Shown here: positions 1 to 9,952 of the stretch, in pieces | Layout: each line of letters starts with the position of its first letter | Position numbering within the stretch: the first letter of the stretch is position 1 | Assembly (NCBI RefSeq): GCF_009905375.1 | Contig: NW_027420769.1 | Location: 1-64,000, forward strand | Source of the DNA: Apium graveolens | Taxonomy: Eukaryota; Streptophyta; Magnoliopsida; Apiales; Apiaceae | Reading direction: 5' to 3' | Length of the DNA: 64,000 bases | Position numbers and translations under genes: made by a program | Notes under the pieces: generated by a model | Databases searched by the model: none | The model's input: only the letters and a program-made list of their open reading frames with translations | What the model was told of the DNA's origin: nothing

Positions 1-170
1 GTTGTAGTAGTTCCTTGTTTGTAGCCATTTTTCTTTATCTGCATATTCTATATAGTGTACTTCATGAAATAAGAAATATGAACACAGCTTCACGCAAGTC
101 TCTTTTGTTTTTTTTCAGTTTACGTTCAAACAATTGTATCTGCATAGTTTCAGCTTATTTGTTTCCAATA
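1..170 (+). repeat. Copia 5' LTR, partial (copy A)
   Basis: Matches the last ~170 bp of the 318-bp LTRs in copies B and C, ending in TTTCCAATA directly before the primer-binding site. Confidence 0.95.
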
Positions 171-172
171 TT

Positions 173-184
173 TGGTATCAGAGC
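173..184 (+). other. Primer-binding site (initiator tRNA-Met type), copy A
   Basis: TGGTATCAGAGC lies two bases after the LTR end. It is complementary to the 3' end of plant initiator tRNA-Met, the usual primer for Ty1/copia reverse transcription. Confidence 0.9.
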
Positions 185-198
185 TTAGGTCTCATTGT

Positions 199-3100
199 AT
201 GCCCAAGTATATGCCAAAGATGACAACAGAGACAAATAAGCTCAAAGAGGGTGCGATTGGTTTAAACTATCCAATGCTGGCAAGAAGTAACTACACAGCC
301 TGGGCACTTAAGATGAAGGTGTTCATGAAAGCACAGGGGGTGTGGAATGCAGTGGAGAAGAAAGAGAAAGGAGGTGTGGTTGATGACAGACAAGACAAGA
401 TCGCCCTGGCCACAATATACCAGGGAATTCCTGAAGATGTCTTGTTGTCTCTGGCTGATAAGGAAACAGCAAAGGAAGCCTGAGAGGCCATTCAGACTAT
501 GTGTCAAGGGTGCGGAGGTGTGAAAAAGCCAAGGTTCAGACGTTAAAGAGTGAATTTGAGTCGCTGTGCATGAAAGACGGTGAAATACTAGATGACTTAT
601 ATTTGAACTGAACGGAATGGTGACAAACATACGTGCACTAGGGGAAGAATCAAGGAGAGTTATGTGGTTAAAAGCTGCTCCGTGCGTGGTCCATCAAAGT
701 TTCTGCAAATTGTTTCACCAATATGAACATTTGCTGATCTGGAAACGATGTCTGTAGAGGAGGCCATAGGATCGTAAAAAGCTCATGAGGTAGCGAGTGA
801 AAGGGCAAGCAGGTGAAAGTGATGGACAACTTCCTACTCACAGAAGAAGAGTGGTCTAAGAGGGAAAATGCCGAAGGAAAACTGTTAATAACTAGAGAGG
901 AATGGGATTAAAAGAAATGGCAATAAAGGGGGCAGCTGAGGGATCTTCAAACCAGAGGTTTCTAGGAAAGGAAAGCACCGTGGGGGCGTGATAAGAGCAG
1001 AATACGGTGTTACAACTGTAGTGCATATGGGCACTATGCCGCTGAATGCAAAAACCACGACTGAGAACGGGATCCAAAAACAGGAAGTGAACCAGGCCCA
1101 GATCAATGAAGATGAATACGCACTATTACTGACAGAACACAGCGGGAAGAGGGACGATATGATGTTGTTGAACGAAGAAAAGGTGGTCCCAAAATTGGGT
1201 CAAGGTGATGATCGTGTGGAATCAAATCTGTGGTACTTGGATAATGGGGCGAGCCAATCATATGACCGGACTTCGTTCAAAATTCAGGGAGTTGGATGAA
1301 AATATAACTGGACAGGTGAAGTTTGGTGACGGATCAACGGTAGATATCAAAGGGAAAGCTCTATTAGCTTCGTGTGCAAAAATGGAGAAAGACGTACATT
1401 GCATGAGGTCTATTATATTCCTTTACTTCGTAGTAATATAATTAGTCCTGGGCAACTGTCTGAGGATGGAAATAGGGTTGTTCTGAGTGGAGAGTTTTTG
1501 TGGGTACATGATGTTCAAGGAAAACTCCTCATGAAAGTAAAGAGGTCACCAAACAGGTTGTATAAAATGATCATTGAAACAGAGAAAGGCCGTGTGCTGA
1601 AAGCTGAAAGCTGAGCGAATTGTCGTGGTTGTGGCACTCTCGGCTGGGTCATGTAAACTTTCCAGCCTTGTCTCTAATGCACTCAAACCAAATGGTATAT
1701 GGTATGCCAAAATTTTCTCCGCCGAAGGGCGTGTGCACAGGGTGCTTAATGTCAAAACAGCAAGACAGTCTTTCCCACCAAAGGCCAACTATCATGCAAA
1801 ATGGGATTGGAAATGGTGCATGTGATTTATGCGGTCCTATATCCCCAACCACGTCCGAAGGTAACAAATATTTCTACTTCTTGTCGATGATTTCAGTCGT
1901 GGATGTGGGTTTATATGCTTTAAGAGTAAAGATGAGGCATGGCTATATTTAAGAAATTCAAGGCACATTGGAAAATGGAACACCAAAAGAATAAAGTGTT
2001 CAGAACAGCCCGTGGGGGGGAGAGTTTTGTTCTCAAGATTTTAAAGTGTTCTGCGAGGAAAGTGGTATAACACGGCATTACACGGCTCCGTACTCCCCCC
2101 AACAGAATGGAGTAGTGGAGCGCAGGAACCGCACTGTTGTCGCCATGGCACGAAGTCTGTTGAAACAATGGGGTTACCATTAATTTTGTGGGGAGAGGCT
2201 ATAAGGCACCTCGGTTTATCTACTCAACAGATTATCTACTCGCTCAATGAATGAACGAAACCCCATATATATAAGGCATGGAAGGGAACAAAACCAGGCA
2301 TTGGGCATGTAAGGGTGTTTGGTTGTTTAGCTCACATGAAAGTTTCTGGGAATCACTTAAAAAATTGGATGACAGAAGTAAAGTGATTGTGCATTTAGGT
2401 AATGAACCTAGAACCAAAGCATATCGCTTATACGATCCCAAGAATAACAACATACTGGTGAGCAGAGGACGTAGTTTTTGAGGAGGAAAAACGTGGACAT
2501 GGAATCAAGGCCAGCAAACTGAATTGATGGAACATCAACACACTTTCACTGTTGTTGATGGTTTTACACAGGATGAAATTGGTTGAAGCAGATGCACATC
2601 AGACGGATGCAGACTCTGATGGTGATGCAACAACGCCCCAGTCACAAATATTCACACATGGATCCAAAAATGAAGATGCAGAAAATAGCAGTGAGCCAAG
2701 GAGGTTCAAGTCCATTGTTGACATATACAATGAAACAGAAGAAATCGAATTGGATGATGAATTACTTCTCATGGGCATTGATGAGCCGAGAAATTATAGT
2801 CAGGCTGCTAAAGAACGTAACTGGAGGCAGGCAATGCAACAAGAGATGGATTCGATCGAACAAAATAATACTTGGAAGCTGACAGAGCTACCGGTTGATC
2901 AAAAAGTGATAGGGCTCAAGTGGATTTACAAAATAAGAGAGGTGAGGATGGGGAAATTATAAAGTATAAAGCACGACTCGTGGCCAAGGGGTATGTGCAG
3001 GAACAAGGGGTAGACTTCGATGAAATTTTTGCCCCAGTTACCAGACTTGAAACCGTTCGCTTGTTGTTAGCACTAGCAGCAAAGTGTGGCTGGCAGGTAC

Positions 3101-4321
3101 ATCATTTAGATGTGAAGACTGCTTTTTTGAATGGTGAAATACGAAGTCTATGTAACACAGCCAGAAGGGTTTGTTAAAAGTGGGCAAGAGCATCTGGTAT
3201 ATAAATTGATAAAAGCCCTTTATGGTCTACGTCAGGCACCGCGTGCTTGGTACGCTAAACTGAACAAAAGTCTCGAATGTATGGGCTTCACAAGGTGTCC
3301 ACACGAGCATGCAGTTTATACAAAATGCAAAGGGGGAGAAGTTTTTGTCGTTGGTGTATACGTAGATGATCTTTTGATCACAGGGACGAGTGTTACTGCT
3401 ATCAATGAGTTTAAACAGCAAATGAACAGCAAATTCGAAATGAACAACCTGGGTAAACTGTCTTACTACTTGGGAATAGAGGTAAAACAAGGAGAAGGAT
3501 ATATTGAGTTGAAGCAGACAGGGTATGCCAAAAAGGTGTTGGAAAGAGCAGGACTGGGAGAGTGTAATCCTACAAAATTTCCAATGGACCCAAAGGAACG
3601 TATTACTAAGGATGAAGGAGGTATTCAGGTAGACTCAACGGAGTACAAGAGCATGGTTTGGGGGCTTCGTTATCTTGTTCACACACGTCCTGACATAGCG
3701 TATGCGGTGGGAATGGTAAGTTGATTCATGGAGAAACCGACGGTGCTGCACAAAAATGCTGTGAAACGTATACTAAGGTATGTGAAGGGGACCTTGGATT
3801 TTGGTCTGGTATATTCGAAAAACAGCGGCAACAATATGCTCGTGGGCTATTCAGATAGTGACTTAGCTGGGCAAACGGACGACAGGAAAAGTACAGGGGG
3901 CGTGGCTTTTTATCTGAATAATAGCTTGATCACCTTGGTGTCACAAAAGCAAAGATGTGTTGCTTTGTCCTCATGTGAGGCTAAATTCATGGCAGCCACT
4001 GCTGCTACTTGTCAGGCCATCTGGCTGAGAAATTTGCTGAGTAAAATAACAGGAGAAAATGTTGGTCCAGTCATTCTGTATATCGATAACAAGTCTGCTA
4101 TTGATCTAGCTAAGAACCCGGTCTTCCATGGAAGAAGCAAGCATATAGATATACGCTATCACTTCATCCGTGAATGCGTTGAGCGTAGGGATTGTTATCA
4201 GGCACGTGAGCTCAAATTTGCAGTGTGCAGACATTCTAACAAAGGCACTCAGTACTGTTAAGTTTGAAAGAATGAGAAAGTTGTTGGGTGTCAAAGAGCT
4301 GGAGAAACAAGTTTCAAATTA
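199..4321 (+). pseudogene. Copia gag-pol polyprotein, heavily frameshifted (copy A)
   Basis: This is the degraded equivalent of the copy B polyprotein. Gag starts with the MPKYMPKM region and stops at an in-frame TGA that replaces a tryptophan codon (shared by all copies). Recognisable pieces follow out of frame with one another: CCHC zinc knuckle (~1010-1055), protease WYLDNGAS (~1232), integrase HHCC finger and GVVERRN (~2110-2130), reverse transcriptase with YVDDLLITG (~3355-3385), and RNase H with SDSDLAG and the DNKSAIDLAKN segment (~3850-4160). Numerous single-base indels distinguish it from copy B, so no polyprotein could be made as written. Some of these indels may be sequencing-consensus errors. 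Confidence 0.9.
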
Positions 4322-4331
4322 AGGGAGAGAT

Positions 4332-4648
4332 TGTTGGATTTATTTTAATATAAAACTTGTTTTTTTATTTATTTGTTTTCATTATTCAGTAACTTGCATG
4401 CTAGTTGATTTAGTCGTAATTGTGCGGAGAGTTTCCAGGAGAAGCAGGATAGACTTAGAGATCATGTAGGAGTAGTTTGTTTTAGTAGTTCCTTGTTTGT
4501 AGCCATTTTTCTTTATCTGCATATTCTATATAGAGTACTTCATGAAATAAGAAATATGAACACAGCTTCATGCAAGTCTCTTTTGTTTTTTTTCAGTTTA
4601 CGTTCAAACAATTGTATCTGCATAGTTTCAGCTTATTTGTTTCCAATA
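4332..4648 (+). repeat. Copia 3' LTR (copy A)
   Basis: A 317-bp LTR that starts TGTTGG and ends CCAATA after a purine-rich tract (AAGGGAGAGAT). One T is missing relative to copies B and C. It is followed by the target-site repeat ATAGC at 4649-4653. Confidence 0.95.
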
Positions 4649-4744
4649 ATAGCTTTATGGACCTACACTTTGCCCACTCCTGAGTGCATGTTAATGTTAG
4701 TGTGCAAACTCTAATTTTTCTCTTTTTTAATGAATGACTGACAG

Positions 4745-6160
4745 ATGGTTGCAGAGAATCGAGAATGGACAGGTTAGTTTTCAAATTGACATAAATGTCT
4801 TTTGATTGTCTGGGGTTGTAGAAACTAGTGTTTTTCAAAGTGCGAATTCCCTTGCAGATAACCGTTGATGGCACGATTGTTACAGACCCTATCAAAGTTC
4901 TAAGGTATTGTGGTATATTGGTTTGATTTAGTAGTTAGTACATCTTTGTACTGTTTTTTGATAAGCTTGATACTAGTGCTGCTTCAGAATTGCAATATCA
5001 TCGAATTCCTTGGAGAGAACCTGATGCACCATACTTGCTTGGAGTTCTATTTGAAGATGATCATTTGGTATATAACAAACTTCAGTCTCATCGTCCAGAG
5101 TATAATATATATAGTTGCATATTTTTTAAAGTTTAAAGTCTATGTATGCAGATTAATAGGAAGTTAAATAGGGTGCATTTAAGTCTTATCAGATATTTAT
5201 CTGAATTTATTGTTTTATGGCCTTTCTTTGGTTCTCCTTCTGTTTCCCAGAAGAAGTTGTATTGTAATCTTCTATTTTACTTTAGGGTCCACAAGTATGA
5301 CGAAAAGAAAAACCCTTTGCAAGCTATCTTACAAATGTGGCTCTAATGAGATGATTTGTGTGTAAACATAAGATATATAGATGTCAGGTTCACTTATTTG
5401 ATGGTTTCTTGTTTAATGTTGAGGTGTATATATTGTATGCAGATTGCACTAGACAAGCCATCCGGTCTCCAAGTTTTACCGGGAGGACTATTCCAGCACC
5501 GGACTGTTTTGACTCAATTACAGTGGCACGCAATCAAACAAAGTTCTATATTTGCATGTCAACAGACAAACCCTGTCCCTGTTCATCGTCTTGGAAGAGG
5601 TACATCAGGTATGTTCTCAGTATCATATCTGTATCTGACCAAATTAAGCACAATTAAGATTATAGTTGAAATTTTGTATTTAATTAATAAAATAAATAGT
5701 ATGAAATAATATTGATGATTTTCCGAAGTATATGGCCGGAGATAATAATGGTTAAAAGGTACCATTGTGCTTTTAAGAAATGCATTCATGTATTTGGATT
5801 TTGGATACATTACTTTATAGTTGGAGGACGGCAAGAATTTCTTTTATTTCTTGCCTCATAACCTATGGAGGCTGTTAGACTATTGTGACTTATTTGTGGA
5901 TAATATTCATACTAAATCTTTACTTGTGGTGAATTTAACTAATTTTTAATCTTTTTATGTAAAATAAAAAATGGTAATCCTGCAATTGTCTTCCCCCTCC
6001 CCCTTTTTTTGTCTTAGGAATATTGCTTTGTGCAAAGACAAAGCTTGCAAAAGCTCGTATATCCGCATATTTTGCAGATGGAACCTCAACTCTTGGGAGT
6101 ACTTGGTCAGAGACATGCTATACTATTTTCGTGCACTTAAAAATGCTTATTTGTGATTGA
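4745..6160 (+). pseudogene. RNA pseudouridine synthase (RluA family, RPUSD5-like), exons 3-7, C-terminal half missing, copy A
   Basis: Five exons can be assembled with consistent phases: 4745-4772 (WLQRIENGQ), 4858-4904 (ITVDGTIVTDPIKVL), 4977-5067 (ELQYHRIPWREPDAPYLL), 5443-5608 (IALDKPSGLQVLPGGLFQ and HRLGRGTSG) and 6018-6105 (ILLCAKTKLAKARISAYF). Family knowledge: these proteins isomerise uridine to pseudouridine in RNA, often in organelles. The RluA motif is usually HRLDxxTSG; here the aspartate position is glycine, as I recall for the plant RPUSD5-type branch. After exon 7 the reading frame meets a TGA at 6158, and the C-terminal catalytic half is not found downstream. Exons 1-2 would lie left of the window. 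Copia sits just upstream, in intron 2. Confidence 0.8.
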
Positions 6161-7542
6161 TGTCCAAGTGCAATTATGTCTTACCTCTAGAAAATAGTCA
6201 AATGATAGTATTTTCTTATTTTCGATCAGTTGTTTGATTTAGAAAAATATATTACTGATTTATTTATTTATTGGCTCCATTTGTTTACAGGAAAATAACC
6301 TGAGTTTGGAAAATAAGTTTTTGGAATATTATTTTCTAAGATCCCACAAGATTTTCTGAAAAATAATTTAGATTCCTTTGTAAAGTTCTAAATCATTATT
6401 TTAATGAACTGTTCCAAGAATCTGGAAATTGTTTACCCTAATATGATAACAGTTTCCGAATATCCTCCTTAGAAATACATTTTATTATATTTGAACTACA
6501 CAGAAATCAGGATTCTGTTTGTCTTAGACCAAACAAATGGCTAATCAGAAATTTGTTTTAGCCAAATTAAACAGACTTTAGAAGATCATTAAAATATATT
6601 CTGAATCGATATTTTTTGCGAAACTGATGTAGCTCAGGTCCAAAATATTTAGGTGCATGGCATGCTTAGCTAAAAAAAAATAACTGTATGAAGTTGTTTT
6701 TGTTGGTGGTGTTGACAACAAATCTTCCTATAGTTGTGAACCCTTTGGAGTTAAGTTCATCTGTTATTATATAAGTTTAAATACTGAATCTTTTCTTTCA
6801 GTATGTGGCAACCACGTAGTATAGATAATAGTATAGATGAGTATTTTAACAATATACCTTTTAAGTTTTAACAGTTTATTATATAACCTTTAAAAGCAAA
6901 TTTATTAATAATATAACAACTGTTGTTGGGGGTTCGGAAAAAGTAGTGTTTAACCAAATTATAAATTATACTCCATTCTAATTATTATAGTAAGCCATAA
7001 ATATAAACATTCATATCGCGAAGTTTTAAAACACTAGTGGGAGGACCAAGCTGGATTTTATTTGTATCTTGGGAACAAACATTTTTAATTATTTCGAGTA
7101 ACCGGGAAGCTTGGAACATCCTCATATTTCTTCCTTCTTTCTTTTTTTCCCATAAAAGTAGGTGATTAAGATTAAACAGAAAAGTTTTACTAAAGATTAA
7201 ACATAACTTATTGAATCTAATTAGAATTTATATTTCAAAATGTTATATAATCTATTACATTTTTTATATACATTTTTAATTACTCCTGTAGTTTCATGTT
7301 AGTAATTTCATCATATGCGTTAAATATGATTCATTAAATAATTCATATACTAGTTATTAAGAGTATCAAAATTATATATTATTAAGAGTATCAAAATTAT
7401 ATTTTTTAAAAATAAATATATTATCAAATTAATAAATTATTTGCAAGATAAAATCTTGGACATATTATATATTAAACTTACAAAACAATTTATTTGTTAA
7501 CAACTAATTTAGTTTATAAGTTGAAAATCGTATGAATCAAAA
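6161..7542. other. AT-rich non-coding stretch, copy A
   Basis: No exon, RNA gene or transposon end is recognisable. It would be the place for the missing 3' exons of the pseudouridine synthase, but no match to the C-terminal RluA motifs is visible on either strand. A small direct repeat (TTAAGAGTATCAAAATTATA twice) occurs near 7358-7400. Confidence 0.6.
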
Positions 7543-7543
7543 T

Positions 7544-7905
7544 TATTGGTTGAAATCATTTTATAAAATATGAGTAGCTAGTTATAAATGCATATCTTGT
7601 AATCTATATTGGTCAAAATCATTTCGTTCATATCGCTTCAACTTCATATTTGAGTCGTTGAAAGTATTTATCATGCGGTTCATATTGGCGATCCACGTGA
7701 TAAGTTTTAATTGGTCAAAAGTATTTTGTGCGGATTGCTCTTGCATCATATCTGAGTCATTCATTAAAATTGCTTATCATGTGGTCCATATATTCGTGGA
7801 CAGCGATCCGCGTGATAATCTTTTATTGGTCAAAATTGTTTTGTGCGGATCGCTTTTGCATCTTGCATATCAAGCGATCCATATTCGTGATACACGTTCA
7901 ATTCT
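7544..7905. repeat. Imperfect tandem array, ~102-115-bp units with G-box-like cores, copy A
   Basis: Units start with TTGGTCAAAA at 7609, 7711 and 7826, with a decayed earlier unit near 7544. Each contains a cold-spot-like GCGGATYGC or ATATCGC segment and a GATCC-CGTGATAA core: CCACGTGATAA at ~7692, CCGCGTGATAA at ~7807 and TACACGTTC at ~7891. A TATA-like CTATAAATTA follows at about 7953, with a pyrimidine-rich stretch after it. CACGTG is the classic G-box bound by plant bZIP/bHLH factors. No gene start is recognised downstream, so a regulatory role is only inferred. Confidence 0.6.
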
Positions 7906-8198
7906 GATCTTAACCGTTGGTTGATTTTTGTCAAGCACAACTCATGTTACTCCTATAAATTACTCATCTTGTTATCCTCGTGTAGAACTTGTATTTTAAC
8001 TCTTTTTCTCTCCCCCTACTTCCCATTTAACACATCTCTTTAATTTTTTCGGTGAACTTTCCATATCCTTCTACAAGTTTACTGTTGAATATTCAAAGTA
8101 CGCTCAAAAATCATGCATCCAGTAATCTTAAACACTATTTATCCCTCAAAATTTGGGTAGATCAAAGAGGATTGTTTATGATACATCAAAAAAAAATT

Positions 8199-8500
8199 CT
8201 AGGTGGAGAAAGACTTTGAGGGAGCGGTATCCAATTCTTCCTCCAATGCTTCTTGGACTAAACGCACTTCCCTTGATAACATATTTCTTCTAGTGTACGC
8301 CCTGTCAGAAATCACTAATGAGATTTTCGACAACTGGGACTGCAACTTCTTCATACTTACATGCCATAAGCAGAGCTGTGATCCCAACTAGCTGGAGCTT
8401 TTTACGTACCACAGGGTGAATGGCCAAGAACCTATCAATTAGATTCACAGTGTCAAGTACAGGGTCTCCTGCATCAGCTCGAACTTGAAGTGGATCTGCT
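8199..8500 (-). pseudogene. B-type cyclin (CYCB2-like) pseudogene fragment, copy A
   Basis: Read on the minus strand, this encodes pieces of the cyclin box: [14 protein letters not shown], then after a 2-bp insertion [38 protein letters not shown] and ENLISD. After another shift comes DRAYTRRNMLSREV. B-type cyclins activate CDKs at mitosis, and the KYEE segment is a hallmark of their cyclin N-domain. The destruction-box N-terminus and the cyclin C-domain are absent, and there are at least two frameshifts. A degenerate upstream exon may lie at 8576-8654, ending IEV before a GT, but that is weak. It converges on the pseudouridine synthase fragment. Confidence 0.8.
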
Positions 8501-8660
8501 CATTCCATGATATAGTTAACAATGTTTGCTGTATAGTACTTCAAATTGTAAAAGACAATAATGTTTAACACCAACCTCAATTGCTGATATTGACATCACT
8601 GCTATTCTTCCAAACATATTTCGCTGATAAAGTTCCCAAATTTCTTGTTGAACATAAAAA

Positions 8661-9333
8661 TTTTGTAAACAGTTTAAGTATAATCTGCACATGTATACAT
8701 ACAGGTATTTTTGATCTCTTGTTGCTACATATGCAAATTTTATTGCAGATATCCTGTCCCTCTTTGCAATTATGACTAATACACATGTAATTAGTATACA
8801 TAAAGAAATAACAATTGTAGATACATTAAAAGATGACAAATGCAATTTCCTATGTCGGATGCAAATATAATTGTGCTTCCTTATTTGTAATTATTCAACA
8901 GTCAATATTTTTAATTACAAAGTACATTCGTGAAAAGATTTAAGCATGTTACTAAGCAATATTAGCAAATTTACTTGTAAACAAGTTGCAATTACTTTGA
9001 AAATTGATAATACCTTTCAAGATATGTCATCCTACGTTTAATTGATAGCAACTCAATTAATTATATAAACTATTTCAACGTATTGATAATGATAACCAAT
9101 AAGTATAATGCTAATAGATTAAAAAACTAAAGACATGTCGAGAATTACATGAACCCGTATTAATAGGTAAATACTAATAAATCCAGGTCAAGTAACTAAG
9201 ACAAAGTTTTTTTTTTGCCCAGTAATTAACACAATGTTAATATAATATAAAAACAGCCATAAAGTACATGTAAGAGTTCCTAATTTCATCGTAATAAAAT
9301 CAAATCCCAACAAATTTCCCTATCGCACAGTAA
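8661..9333. other. AT-rich spacer, copy A
   Basis: Non-coding AT-rich sequence between the cyclin fragment and the minus-strand 178-codon ORF. It would form the 3' flank of that ORF. I see no clear polyadenylation signal or repeat. Confidence 0.5.
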
Positions 9334-9870
9334 TTAGTACAGCGATTTAACAATACTAAGAACTTCTTCTTGATTCTCACCCTGCTGAATATAAAGTTTA
9401 GCCAGCTCTAACCTATCCCTGTACTCGGGTTTTTTCTCGGCCATGTTGCTTAGCAGGCGATTTATCTTTTCCCGTATATATGGCGAGCGTACTGTGTTAA
9501 ACTCATATTCAACAGCATTACCCTTCTTTTTTGTAATCTTTAAGTTTTCTCGCATGCCCGATTTAACCAAAGCATAACGAAATCGATACTGGCTAATTCT
9601 TACCGCTGGAGTAAGGATGGAAGACGGGTCTTGAAAGCGAAAGCAGATGGAAGGCTTACAGCATGTTCCATAGTAGTGTCCGAGAAGAGTGCGTAAATTG
9701 ACAAGGCTGCATGATTCTTCTGGGGTTATTTTTGGGCTTGGCATGACAGGTTTCGAAGTGTTGGTGCTCTCGCTTATAGTGAGGTTCATTAAGGCATTGA
9801 TGGGATGGCTAAAAGAATCTGTTATTGTGAGTTTTTCGAAAGCTGCGATGGCAGGAGCTACGTAATCCAT
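9334..9870 (-). CDS. Unrecognised 178-aa protein, intact ORF, copy A
   Basis: An uninterrupted minus-strand ORF begins MDYVAPAIAAFEKL and ends VLSIVKSLY. I do not recognise the family. The N-terminal ~60 residues are Ser/Thr/Pro-rich. The middle (~residues 60-120) is basic and mixed with several Tyr and Cys. The C-terminal ~50 residues (REKINRLL to the end) look helical and charged. There is no signal peptide or membrane segment. A TATA-like element lies ~65 bp upstream. The predicted protein is the same in units B and C, while neighbouring genes are broken, which suggests a real or recently active gene. It could equally be a single exon of a larger locus or an old domesticated sequence. Confidence 0.55.
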   Translation of the reverse strand: MDYVAPAIAAFEKLTITDSFSHPINALMNLTISESTNTSKPVMPSPKITPEESCSLVNLRTLLGHYYGTCCKPSICFRFQDPSSILTPAVRISQYRFRYALVKSGMRENLKITKKKGNAVEYEFNTVRSPYIREKINRLLSNMAEKKPEYRDRLELAKLYIQQGENQEEVLSIVKSLY

Positions 9871-9933
9871 CTAGAATGAACTCGATAGATGCTCAGAATT
9901 TACTTGATGATGTTCGATAAAGGCTTCATACAA

Positions 9934-9946
9934 TATATATTTATAG
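9934..9946 (-). promoter_or_regulatory. TATA-like element upstream of the 178-codon ORF, copy A
   Basis: On the minus strand the sequence reads CTATAAATATATA, 64-76 bp before the start codon. That spacing fits a plant core promoter with a short 5' leader. Confidence 0.5.
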
Positions 9947-9952
9947 AGACTT

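Larger units (their letters stand above)
1..4648 (+). mobile_element. Ty1/copia LTR retrotransposon, copy A (5' end cut by window)
   Basis: The window opens inside the 5' LTR, of which only the last 170 bp are present. A primer-binding site, a decayed gag-pol region, a polypurine tract and a 317-bp 3' LTR follow. The 3' target-site duplication is ATAGC at 4649-4653. The same target site flanks copies B and C, so this is the same insertion event copied by segmental duplication. Copy A carries many more single-base insertions and deletions between about 480 and 2520 than copy B. Confidence 0.95.

Noticed and set aside
4493..4714. 73-codon ORF across the copia 3' LTR and its flank (and equivalents in B)
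   Set aside because: It lies in the LTR and runs across the insertion junction. No domain or codon pattern supports it.
5356..5709. 117- and 99-codon ORFs over pseudouridine synthase exon 6
   Set aside because: These are intron-exon read-throughs. Only the exon part (5443-5608) in the correct frame has meaning.
7609..7905. CRISPR-like regular spacing of repeats
   Set aside because: The genome is plant nuclear; the units are long, imperfect tandem repeats without distinct spacers.
8516..8845. 109-codon minus-strand ORF ending in the possible cyclin exon
   Set aside because: Most of it is intron-like sequence with no similarity. Only the last part may be a degenerate exon.
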